A stretch of 64,000 nt of DNA from Sandaracinus sp. (lineage in GTDB: Bacteria; Myxococcota_A; Polyangia; Polyangiales; Houyiibacteriaceae). The stretch is taken from contig PABA01000088.1 of the NCBI GenBank assembly GCA_002699025.1, positions 1 to 64,000 on the forward strand. Direction: 5' to 3'. The notes beneath the pieces are model-generated. The model had not been told where the DNA came from. It saw nothing but the letters and a program-made list of their open reading frames with translations, and did no database searches. Position numbers and translations under genes: made by a program. Every line of letters starts with the position of its first letter. The stretch's first letter is position 1. This document shows, piece after piece, positions 56,951 to 64,000 of the stretch.

Positions 56951-58025
56951 GCGGGCCCGGGCCGCGGCCGCGCGCGGAAGGCGGAGCCGGCGCGGCGGCG
57001 GAGGCAGACGGGCCGGGGTCGGAAGAGCGGGCGGACGAGCCGGGCTCCGATGAGCCGGGCTCCGATGAGCCGGACGCCGATGAGCCGGACGCCGGGGAGC
57101 CGGGCTCCGATGAGCTCGGTGCGGAGGGCGACGCGGCGCTCGGCGGCCTCTGCTGGAGCCAGCGGCGGACGGCGGGGAGCCCGACGCGCAGGAAGACCGG
57201 ATGGCCGAGCTCCGGGAAGGCCTCCTCGACCTCCGCGCGGAGCGTCGCCGTCGACGCGTCGGGGTGGGCGCGCACGAGCGCCTCCACCCGATCGAAGTAG
57301 GCGCGCTGCGCGCGGAGGAGCTCGGGGCCTCCGCTCGCGCCCCGACCGGGGTGTAGCCAGCGCGGCGAGAGCGCGGCGAGCTCGTCCAGCCGGGCGCGCC
57401 AGGCGTCGAGGTCCCCGAGCTCCATCCAGGCGTGGTGCCCGTTCGCGAGGAGGTCGCCCACGAAGAGGTGGCCGGCATGCTCCACGACGAGCTGGGCCGT
57501 GCTCACGCCGGGCCCCAGCACGTGCACGCGGAGGCGGAGCCCGGCGAGCTGGAGCGTCTCCGTGTGGTCCGGGAAAGGCGTCGGCGCCGGCGTCTCGGCG
57601 GGGTAGTCGGGGGCGTAGCGCGCTTCGAACCAGCGCCGGCGGATGGCGTCCACCTCCGGGATGGCGGCCGCCACGGAGGTCGCCGTCCAGACCTCCACGC
57701 CCGCGGTCTGGAGCGCCGGCGTGCCGTTGAACTTGTCCGGGTTGGCGTGGAGCACGAGCGCGTGGGTGACGGGCTGGCCCGTGGCGCGTTCGGCGGCGGC
57801 CTTCGCGCGGAGCGCCTCCGAGGGCGTGAACTGCGTATCGATCAGGACCGTGCCCTCGGGGCCGGCGATCCAGAAGCTGTGCGTGCGGAAGGCGCGAGGC
57901 CCGCTGGTGTAGACGCCGACGCCATCGCCGAGGTCGGGGCCGGGGCGAGGCGCGGGGGAGGGCGGCGCCGCCGACGAGGACGCGCCGCAGGCGGCCAGGA
58001 GGAGCAAGAGGGGGAGGGGGCGCAT
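56928..58025 (-). CDS. MBL-fold lipoprotein with altered metal motif
   Basis: 365 residues with a short lipoprotein signal (PLPLLLLLAACGASS). The metallo-beta-lactamase fold is clear (FWIAGPEGTVLIDTQF, LFVGDLLANGHHAWMELG), but the HxHxDH metal loop reads HANPDKFNG, so the usual two-metal site is changed. The C-terminus carries Ser/Glu/Pro/Gly pentapeptides (SSEPG) from a 15-bp repeat and then Ala/Pro-rich sequence. Its 3' end overlaps the converging kinase gene by 23 bp. Substrate unknown; a non-canonical enzyme or binding protein. Confidence 0.82.
   Translation of the reverse strand: MRPLPLLLLLAACGASSSAAPPSPAPRPGPDLGDGVGVYTSGPRAFRTHSFWIAGPEGTVLIDTQFTPSEALRAKAAAERATGQPVTHALVLHANPDKFNGTPALQTAGVEVWTATSVAAAIPEVDAIRRRWFEARYAPDYPAETPAPTPFPDHTETLQLAGLRLRVHVLGPGVSTAQLVVEHAGHLFVGDLLANGHHAWMELGDLDAWRARLDELAALSPRWLHPGRGASGGPELLRAQRAYFDRVEALVRAHPDASTATLRAEVEEAFPELGHPVFLRVGLPAVRRWLQQRPPSAASPSAPSSSEPGSPASGSSASGSSEPGSSEPGSSARSSDPGPSASAAAPAPPSARGRGPGPLSAAARA
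57037..57126. repeat. 15-bp repeat in the MBL gene 3' end
   Basis: Six copies of GAGCCGGGCTCCGAT and variants at exact 15-bp spacing, in frame on the minus strand, encoding SSEPG-like pentapeptides. Confidence 0.88.
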
Positions 58026-58147
58026 GGCGAGAGCCTGCGACGCCCCGGGGCCCGGCGCCGTCGCGGGCGCGCCGAACTCCGTCGCCGGTCCGCCAGCCCA
58101 TACCGCTGGCGTCGAGCGCTGCCGGAGCGATGTCCGCGGCCCGTGTT

Positions 58148-58316
58148 CTGGGCTTTTGTTCTGGGCTCCTGCCCTGGGCTCCTGCTCTGGGCTCCTGCTC
58201 TGGGCTTGTGTTCTGGGCTCCTGCTCTGGGCTTGTGTTCTGGGCTCCTGCTCTGGGCTTGTGTTCTGGGCTTCTGCTCTGGGCGCGTGCTCTGGGTCTAA
58301 GCTCTGAGTCGATGCT
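58148..58316. repeat. 13-bp tandem array ending on the AraC start codon
   Basis: Thirteen units begin at 58148 and recur every 13 bases to 58304; the core is CTGGGCTCCTGCT with a variant CTGGGCTTGTGTT that alternates in the middle. The last two units decay, and the final one (CTGAGTCGATGCT) contains the ATG of the AraC gene at 58312. The array fills most of the 286-bp gap between divergent MBL and AraC starts. Confidence 0.93.
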
Positions 58317-59097
58317 CGACGTCGACGCCGTGGATGCCCCCGCGTTCGTGCTCGAGGACGCGCTCGCGTCCGGCCTCGGGCCGACCCACGTCCACGCCCG
58401 GCATCAGCTCCTCTACGCGGCGTCGGGCTACCTGCGTCTCCGCGAAGGGGGCGAGGGGGCGCGCGACCACGCCCTCCCCCCGCATCGCGCCGCGTGGATC
58501 CCGGCCGGGTGCGCGCACGCGGTCGAGGTGCGCCGGCCGAGCGCGCTGACGACGGCGTACTTCGACCCGGCAGCGTTCGACCCCGCTGCGTTCCCGCCCG
58601 CGGCCGCGCTCGCCGTCTTCCCGATGCCGCCGGTGGGACGCGAGCTGCTCCTCTACGCGCGCCGCTGGGGGCCGGACCACGTCCCCTCGCCGACCGGTCG
58701 CTCCTGCTTCGGCGCCCTCGCGCGGCTCGCGGGCGAGTGGGCGGCGGCGCCCCAGCTGAGCCTCCCGCGCGCCCGCACGCTCGAGCTGCGTCGCGCCCTG
58801 GCCGCCCTCGAAGAGGAGCTCGCGCGGCCCTGGACCCTCGACGCGCTCGCCCGCCGCGCCGGGCTCTCGGCGCGGACGCTGAGCCGCCGCATGAAGGACG
58901 AGCTCGGCGAGGGGCTCCGCGCGTACCTGGGGCGCCTCCGGGTGCACGCCGCCCTCGAGCGCCTCGCCTCCCCCGGGGCGAGCGTGAGCGCCGTCGCCGC
59001 CGACCTCGGCTTCGCCTCCCCCTCCGCCTTCGCCCAGGCCTTCCGCCGTCACGTCGGCGAGACGCCCTCGGCCTACGCGCGTCGCGCGTCTCCGTGA
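58312..59097 (+). CDS. AraC-family transcriptional regulator
   Basis: 261 residues from ATG 58312. The N-terminal cupin-like sensor (HVHARHQLLYAASGYLRL, HRAAWIPAGCAHAVEV) has the His pattern of cupin AraC proteins. Two C-terminal helix-turn-helix units follow: WTLDALARRAGLSARTLSRRMKDELG and VSAVAADLGFASPSAFAQAFRRHVGETPSAYARR (quoted in part). It is divergent from the MBL lipoprotein, a likely target. The leader is an exact 13-bp tandem array, which could serve as repeated operator or as a length-variable promoter element. Frame is open upstream through the array, but the signal-less cupin begins here. Confidence 0.9.
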   Translation: MLDVDAVDAPAFVLEDALASGLGPTHVHARHQLLYAASGYLRLREGGEGARDHALPPHRAAWIPAGCAHAVEVRRPSALTTAYFDPAAFDPAAFPPAAALAVFPMPPVGRELLLYARRWGPDHVPSPTGRSCFGALARLAGEWAAAPQLSLPRARTLELRRALAALEEELARPWTLDALARRAGLSARTLSRRMKDELGEGLRAYLGRLRVHAALERLASPGASVSAVAADLGFASPSAFAQAFRRHVGETPSAYARRASP

Positions 59098-59103
59098 CGC
59101 CGC

Positions 59104-59595
59104 TCAGCGCGTGCTCGCCGCGCCGTCGCGCTCGGACGCAGCGGCCTGCGCGCGCCGGCGCTGCCAGATCCCGAAGGCGAGGCCGCCGACGAAGAGCACG
59201 CCCTGGCTCGCGAGCCAGAGGAAGAAGCCGGGCCCCCAGCCGACGAAGTCCAGAGTGACGACGCCGCCCTCGTTCGGGGCGAGGCCGTGCACGAGCTGGA
59301 GGCTCTGGAGCGCGATGGCGAAGCCGAGGCCGGCGAGGACGGCGGCGGTGAAGCCGCGCCGGAGCATCATCAGGATCAGCGCCGTGAGGAAGAGCGGGTT
59401 CGCGTACCAGCCCCAGAGCGGCGCGGCGCTGTTGCACGGGCCCATCCAGCCGCAGGCGAGGTACTGGTAGCCGACGTAGACGTCGTCGTTGCCCGTGAAG
59501 TAGGTCGCCGGAAGCGCGGAGCCGGCGAGGAAGAGCGCGAGGGCGCCGAGGGCGATGCCCAGCGCGGCGCGCCGCTCGATGCGCTTTCGCTCCAC
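59104..59595 (-). CDS. Small integral membrane protein, unknown
   Basis: 163 residues with four predicted TM helices (about 11-30, 66-82, 84-103, 124-146) and a basic C-terminus (WQRRRAQAAAS). The loop after TM1 has aromatic residues and two Cys (YQYLACGWMGPCNSA). No family recognised. Downstream of the 59606-61543 gene by 10 bp, so probably its operon partner. Confidence 0.75.
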   Translation of the reverse strand: MERKRIERRAALGIALGALALFLAGSALPATYFTGNDDVYVGYQYLACGWMGPCNSAAPLWGWYANPLFLTALILMMLRRGFTAAVLAGLGFAIALQSLQLVHGLAPNEGGVVTLDFVGWGPGFFLWLASQGVLFVGGLAFGIWQRRRAQAAASERDGAASTR

Positions 59596-59605
59596 GGGCG
59601 GGAGC

Positions 59606-61543
59606 CTACCACCCGCGCGGCGGGGGGCGCGTGGCGGAGTCGGAGGCGGGGTGGGGTCTCGAGAGCTGGCCCCGCTCCTCGAAGACCTTCGCCACCGGCA
59701 GGAGGAAGTCGAGGCCCCCGCTCTGCGCCAGCGCGTCGAGCGAGCGGAGCGCGGCCGTCACCCGATCGCCGTCGCAGCCGATTAGATCGAGCGCGCCGCT
59801 GACGACGAAGTCGCTCGCCCCGGGCAGCACGTCGAAGGCGCCGAGGAGGAGGTCGATGATGTTGCAGACCTGGTTCGGCTCGAGGTCCGCCATCAGGTCG
59901 AGGGCCGTGTAGGCGACGGTCTGCCCGCCCGTGAAGGGCACCTCGCCGCAGTGGGCCACGTCGAGGAGCTCGATGACCTGCTCGAGGGCCGAGCGGTTGT
60001 CCACGTCGACGCCGCCCATGCGGTAGGTGCGTGGCATGTCCCAGTCGACCGGCGTGCTCATGGCGAGGTCCGGCGGCTCGGGCGAGCAGGCGTCGGGCTT
60101 CTCGAGGTCGCGGTAGTCGACGATGTAGGAGAGCTGCTCGGGGAAGTCGCGCGCCGTGTCGCCGAGGTCGTCCACGACGCCGAGGAGCACGCGGGGGGTC
60201 GACTCGCCGCCGGCGTCCGCTTCGAAGACGCGGCTCATCAGCGGGAGGAGCTCCACGCCCGTGTCGAGGAGCTCGCGGTCGGTGAGGGAGAGGTCCGTCG
60301 TCTCGAGCGCCTCGATCACCTGGCCGATGGCGACGAGGAGGTCCTCCGCGAGCTCCGGGTCCTCCTCCACGAGCGTGGCGATGGTGTCGACGAAGGCCTT
60401 CGCGCGCTCGTAGCGGGCGACCTCGAAGAGGACGAAGGCCGCGTCCGCGATCGGGTGGTCGTCCTCCGGGTAGGCGAGGCAGCCCGGGCCGTCGTCGCAG
60501 GGCTGCGGGTCGCCGAGCACGGCGTCGGCCACGTCCGCGAGGTCGTGGTGGAGATCCGCGTCGAGGGCGTCGCGGCCGATCTGGAGCACGTGCCCGAGCG
60601 TCGTCTGCTTCACGTCGACGTACTCGAAGAGGTAGCCGCCGTCCGGGGCGAGCGCGCGCCCGTCCGCGTCGTAGCCTTCGCCGCGCCCGAAGGGCTCGAC
60701 GGCGATCGGATCGCCGTCGCCGTCGACGAAGCGCCCCTCCGCGTCCACGTCCGCGAGCCCGTCCCGGTCGCCGTCCACGAAGGGGGCGGGCATGCGGCCG
60801 TCGAGGTCGCTCCGGCGCACGCGGGGGAAGCCGCGCTCGTCCGCTCGGACGACCCAAGCCGGCGCGCCGTAGCCGTCGTCGTCCTCGTAGCCTTCCGTCT
60901 TCAGGAGCGCCTCCGCGAGCCCGGGCACCTCGAGCTCGCCGCAGGCGCTCGGCTCGCCGACGTCCTCGAGGTTCCGCGCGGCGAGCTCGAGCAGGGCGCC
61001 CACCACGTCGTCGTCGCCCACCGGCTCCTGCGCGAGCCCGGCGAGGGCGTGGATGCGCTCCTCGAGCAGCGGGTCGGCGAGCACGCGGCGCATCAGCTCG
61101 ATGGCGTGGCTCCCCTCGAGCACGGTGCGCGCCTGGCTGACGTTCAGCGCGGACTGGAGCGTGAGCCGGTCCGGGTCGAATTCGTCGTCGATCAGGAGCG
61201 CGAGCGCCTCGGCGACCGCCTCCGTGAGCGCGGGCAGGTCGCCGCTGTCGACGACGGGGAGGATGGTCCCGCCGAGGAGCTCCGGGAGATCGTCGACGAC
61301 GTCGTCGCTGATGGCGTGGTCGAAGGTCTCGACGAAGCGCTCGCGATCGAGGGCGAGGGTCTCGCCGTAGGTCGGGCCGCACTGCTCGGCGCGGCTCAGG
61401 TTCGAGTGGAGGACCTCGTAGACGAGCTCCCCGAGCGTGAGCGGATCCCCGGCCCGCGGGTCGGCGAACTCCGGCTCGTTCGCGCAGGACACGTTCCCGA
61501 AACAAAACCCCAAGCAACACAACGTGGCGATGCAGCGGCGCAT
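59606..61543 (-). CDS. Large lipoprotein, unknown function
   Basis: 645 residues from ATG 61543, giving MRRCIATLCCLGFCFGNVSCANE, a Cys-rich lipoprotein signal. The mature protein is mostly helical with acidic residues (VEDDPELAEDLL-type helices) and a Ca-loop-like region near 240-275 (DGDRDGLADVDAEGRF). A Cys-containing C-terminal helical part ends PPPRGW. No known family or enzyme motif. A good sigma70-type promoter lies 110-138 bp upstream. Confidence 0.8.
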   Translation of the reverse strand: MRRCIATLCCLGFCFGNVSCANEPEFADPRAGDPLTLGELVYEVLHSNLSRAEQCGPTYGETLALDRERFVETFDHAISDDVVDDLPELLGGTILPVVDSGDLPALTEAVAEALALLIDDEFDPDRLTLQSALNVSQARTVLEGSHAIELMRRVLADPLLEERIHALAGLAQEPVGDDDVVGALLELAARNLEDVGEPSACGELEVPGLAEALLKTEGYEDDDGYGAPAWVVRADERGFPRVRRSDLDGRMPAPFVDGDRDGLADVDAEGRFVDGDGDPIAVEPFGRGEGYDADGRALAPDGGYLFEYVDVKQTTLGHVLQIGRDALDADLHHDLADVADAVLGDPQPCDDGPGCLAYPEDDHPIADAAFVLFEVARYERAKAFVDTIATLVEEDPELAEDLLVAIGQVIEALETTDLSLTDRELLDTGVELLPLMSRVFEADAGGESTPRVLLGVVDDLGDTARDFPEQLSYIVDYRDLEKPDACSPEPPDLAMSTPVDWDMPRTYRMGGVDVDNRSALEQVIELLDVAHCGEVPFTGGQTVAYTALDLMADLEPNQVCNIIDLLLGAFDVLPGASDFVVSGALDLIGCDGDRVTAALRSLDALAQSGGLDFLLPVAKVFEERGQLSRPHPASDSATRPPPRGW

Positions 61544-61652
61544 CACACCCCCCGGCGGCCGCGCTGGCGGCCTCACACACCCCGGTTCGACACGGATCGG
61601 CGTGGGCCGACCCGGAGAATCACCCTAGCGCATCAGCGGTAAGGTGGGATTC

Positions 61653-61702
61653 GTTCTACTGGCCGAGTGACCGGATTTCAACCGGATTGACGCAATGCGT
61701 CA
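61653..61702 (-). promoter_or_regulatory. Promoter plus TGACGCA-N-TGCGTCA dyad
   Basis: On the minus strand TTGAAA (complement of 61676-61681) and TAGAAC (complement of 61653-61658) lie 17 bp apart and head toward the lipoprotein gene. Six bases upstream of the -35 is a perfect 7-1-7 dyad, TGACGCA-A-TGCGTCA (61688-61702), a candidate activator or repressor site. Two direct copies of ACCGGATT also fall here. Confidence 0.5.
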
Positions 61703-61812
61703 GGAAAGGGGCGGCTTCGAGTCGCGATCCGTTCGGAAACCGGGGTGGACGGGGCGGCGCGCCGGGGGCTCGGGCCGGTCGCAGACGAGTCCAGCCTCCA
61801 CGGCGCGGGCGC

Positions 61813-64000
61813 TCACTTCGTGGTCATGACCGTGCGGCCGTCCCAGTCGTCGGGGGGCGGCGCGGCGGTGTACTCGTCGCAGCGGGCGGCCATGCGCTCG
61901 CTCGAGACGTCGCCGCCGAGCGCCGCGCCCGCTTCGCGGAACTTCGCCGCCGCCTCCTCGAAGCGTCGGTCCCGGTACGCGGAGAGCGCCTCCGCGTAGC
62001 GCCCGACGGCCGCCACCGTCTCCGCGTCGACCTCGCCCTTCCGCCCGACGAGCTCGTGGATGAGCACCGCCTCGTCCTTGCCCTTCACGGCCACCCACTC
62101 GAGGGGTCGGAAGACCATCGCGTCGCCGACCGCTTCGGCCGTCGCGTCGCCGACGAGGATCGTCGTGCCGTAGTGCTTGTTGAGGCCCTCGAGGCGCGCC
62201 GCGAGGTTCACGGCGTCGCCCATGACCGTGTAGTTCAGCCGGTCCGGCGCGCCGATGTTCCCGACCAGCACCGGCCCCGTGTTCACGCCGATGCGCGTGT
62301 CGAGGCGGGGCAGGCCCTTCGCGTCCCAGCCCGTCTGCATCTCGGCGAGCTTCGCCCGCATGGCGAGCGCGCCTTCGCAGGCTGCCCGCGCGTGCTCCGG
62401 GTTCGCGCGGGGGGCGCCCCAGAAGGCCATCACCGCGTCGCCGATGTACTTGTCGACCGTGCCGCCTTCGCCGCGGACGGCGGCGCTCATGCCGTCGAGG
62501 TACTCGGCGAGCACCTCGACGAGCACGTCGGGGGCCATCTTCTCGGCGACCGTGGTGAAGCCGGCGATGTCGCTGAAGAGGATGGTCAGCTCCTCCTCGC
62601 GTCCGCCGAGGGCGGCCTCCTCGCCGCTGAGGAGTAGCTCGCGCACGACCTCCTTGGGGACGTACTTGCCGAAGGAGCGGAGGCTCCGTTTCATGCGCGC
62701 GGTGGTGTCGCGCATGTCGTTGACCTCGCGCACGAAGCTCTGGGTCGAGGCGACCTCGCCTTCGAGCTCGAAGCGCCCGATGCGCTCGAGCTCGGTGACG
62801 ATGCGTCGCAGGGCGCCGCTGACGCGGTTCGAGAAGAACGCGCCGAAGAGGATCGCGAGGAGGGCGGCGAGGCCGCCGATGGCGAGCGTCTGCCAGGCTT
62901 GCGCGCGTACGTCGCCGAAGAAGTCGTCCTCCGGCACGACGACGAGGACCTCCCAGTCGATGCCCGTCTCCGCGGGGAAGCGCTCGACCATCGCGAGGTA
63001 GGGGCCGGCCGTGAAGGCGCCCTCGTTCGCGTCGGCGCGCGCCTCCCAGGCCCGGCGCAGCATCGCGTCGGGGTGCCCGGCGGCGCGGGCGACGACGAGC
63101 TCGCCGTCGATCTCCGTGGTGGTCTCGCCGCCCGGGTGTCCGACGACCTGCCCGTCGCTCGTGAGGACGTAGACCTCGCCGTGCTCGCCGACCTCGAGGG
63201 TCGCGAGGAAGGCCGAGAGGTCGCTCATCTCGTACTCGACGGCCCAGACGCCGCGGAGGCGTTCGCCCTCGCGGTGGGCGCGGGCGTACATGAAGCCCGG
63301 CTGGCGCACGGTGGCGAAGACGAAGGGCTCGACCCAGACGCCGTCGTCGCGGGCGGCGGCGGCGGCCCGGTACCAGGGGCGGGTGCGTGGGTCGTAGTCG
63401 CCGTGGGTGGGGGCCGCGTGGAGCACCCAGCCGTCGCCGCTCGGGACCAGCTCGCGGAGGATCGTGCCGGTGTCCGTGGCGGTTCGCCAGACGCCGCGGA
63501 GGGCGCCCTCCGGGTCGCGGTGGACGGCGACGTAGGTGCCGTCCTCGCCGCCCCAGCTCGCCCAGGTGAACTCCGGGTTGGCCTCGATGGCGGCGCGGAA
63601 GTGGTCGAGGAGCTCGGTGGGCGGGTGATGGCCGGGCGGGTCGCCGGGGCCGGGTTCGATGGGGGCGTCTGCGCTGCCGTCCGAGTCCGCGGCTCGGGCT
63701 CGCGTTGCGGTGTCTTCGTTCGCGGCAGGGCCGCCGACCGGGTCGCCATCGACCGGGTCCGTGCCCGGCTCCGCCCGGGCGCTCTCTGCCGCGCGCTCGG
63801 CGAAGGGCCCGAGGTCGAGGCGTCCGCTCGTCGCCTGCTGGCGGGTGAGCTCCACGTACGGTGGGGCGGGCTCGAAGTAGCGCAGCGCGCGCTGGGTGGT
63901 GGCGTGGGCGAGCTGCTCGGCGAGATCGCCCCAGAGGTCGTCGACGATGCGGCTCGAGCTCCCGTAGGCGAGGGCGCCGACGCCTCCGGCCGCGAGGAGG
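61813..64000 (-). CDS. Cache-HAMP class III adenylate cyclase (N-terminus beyond the window)
   Basis: At least 729 residues; the frame is open to the right edge of the window, so the true start lies outside. The last visible bases encode a TM-like segment (LLAAGGVGALAYG), then an extracytoplasmic dCache-type sensor (YDPRTRPWYRAAAAA, GVWAVEYEMS, YVLTSDGQVVGHPGG), a second TM (TLAIGGLAALLAILFGAFF), a HAMP/coiled linker and a class III cyclase domain. The latter has ILFSDIAGF and IGDAVMAFWG metal Asp residues, DKYIGD Lys, and NLAARLEG for transition-state Asn/Arg. A TPR-like C-terminal tail follows. It should make cAMP in response to a small ligand. Confidence 0.92.
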   Translation of the reverse strand, partial: LLAAGGVGALAYGSSSRIVDDLWGDLAEQLAHATTQRALRYFEPAPPYVELTRQQATSGRLDLGPFAERAAESARAEPGTDPVDGDPVGGPAANEDTATRARAADSDGSADAPIEPGPGDPPGHHPPTELLDHFRAAIEANPEFTWASWGGEDGTYVAVHRDPEGALRGVWRTATDTGTILRELVPSGDGWVLHAAPTHGDYDPRTRPWYRAAAAARDDGVWVEPFVFATVRQPGFMYARAHREGERLRGVWAVEYEMSDLSAFLATLEVGEHGEVYVLTSDGQVVGHPGGETTTEIDGELVVARAAGHPDAMLRRAWEARADANEGAFTAGPYLAMVERFPAETGIDWEVLVVVPEDDFFGDVRAQAWQTLAIGGLAALLAILFGAFFSNRVSGALRRIVTELERIGRFELEGEVASTQSFVREVNDMRDTTARMKRSLRSFGKYVPKEVVRELLLSGEEAALGGREEELTILFSDIAGFTTVAEKMAPDVLVEVLAEYLDGMSAAVRGEGGTVDKYIGDAVMAFWGAPRANPEHARAACEGALAMRAKLAEMQTGWDAKGLPRLDTRIGVNTGPVLVGNIGAPDRLNYTVMGDAVNLAARLEGLNKHYGTTILVGDATAEAVGDAMVFRPLEWVAVKGKDEAVLIHELVGRKGEVDAETVAAVGRYAEALSAYRDRRFEEAAAKFREAGAALGGDVSSERMAARCDEYTAAPPPDDWDGRTVMTTK

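Noticed and set aside
58148-58316. Coding repeat extending the AraC protein
   Set aside because: A 13-bp period shifts frame at every unit, so it cannot give a repeated peptide; the cupin domain begins at the ATG at 58312.
61813-63855. Start of the adenylate cyclase at 63855
   Set aside because: The frame continues without a stop to the window edge and encodes a membrane helix there, so the GTG at 63853-63855 is internal.

Overview
The window is very GC-rich bacterial DNA with strong codon-position bias, so nearly every real gene has long shadow frames on other frames and strands. The content points to a myxobacterium (Myxococcota), most likely a Polyangiales/Sandaracinus-like lineage. Evidence: many lipoproteins with Asp/Ala/Gly linkers, MopE-like Ca-binding Cys/Asp repeats, thrombospondin type-3 (TSP3) repeats with a MYXO-CTERM-like tail, delta-60 and RCC1 repeat proteins, several Ser/Thr kinases, an FHA-sigma54 activator and a Glt/Agl-type TolQ-TolR-AgmX cluster. 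I see no tRNA, rRNA, CRISPR array, IS element or phage gene.

Layout. 163-4899 (-): a three-gene exported redox operon (Tat-exported GMC subunit 3, GMC flavoprotein, beta-propeller/di-haem cytochrome c lipoprotein). 5048-6226 (-): alpha/beta-hydrolase lipoprotein. 6318-7919 (+): MopE-like lipoprotein, paralogous to 43670-45292. 8105-13586 (-): a run of secreted lipoproteins of unknown role, including a PPC-domain protein whose N-terminus is filled with tandem DNA repeats. 13558-19454 (-): two VWA/TSP3 lipoproteins and a TSP3 protein with a MYXO-CTERM-like tail. 19773-33170 (+): a tightly coupled operon with a third VWA-like/TSP3 lipoprotein, TolQ/ExbB, two ExbD/TolR, a small periplasmic protein, an AgmX/PglI (TonB-like C-terminus) protein, an outer-membrane barrel, two TPR lipoproteins and a coiled-coil lipoprotein. 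It resembles the Myxococcus Agl-Glt energised envelope machine. 33500-45292: delta-60 lipoprotein, FHA-sigma54 activator, two Ser/Thr kinases, TPR/PEGA-like protein, RCC1 lipoprotein, MopE-like protein. 45409-47696: a small CxxC protein behind a Fur-box-like promoter and a pair of ArsA-like ATPases. 47846-54758 (+): a cobalamin riboswitch followed by a complete B12 uptake operon (BtuB-like receptor, propeller-like lipoprotein that could be a BtuG analogue, BtuC, BtuD, BtuF). 54863-64000: a pseudokinase-kinase-receiver fusion, MBL-fold lipoprotein, AraC regulator, two unknown proteins and a Cache-HAMP adenylate cyclase cut by the window edge.

Almost everything here is envelope-directed: energised transport and force transmission (TolQ/TolR/AgmX cluster, B12 uptake), surface Ca-binding lipoproteins and signalling proteins. 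A recurring oddity is short tandem DNA repeats of exact period (13, 15, 39 and 75 bp). They lie either directly against start codons or inside the termini of coding sequences.
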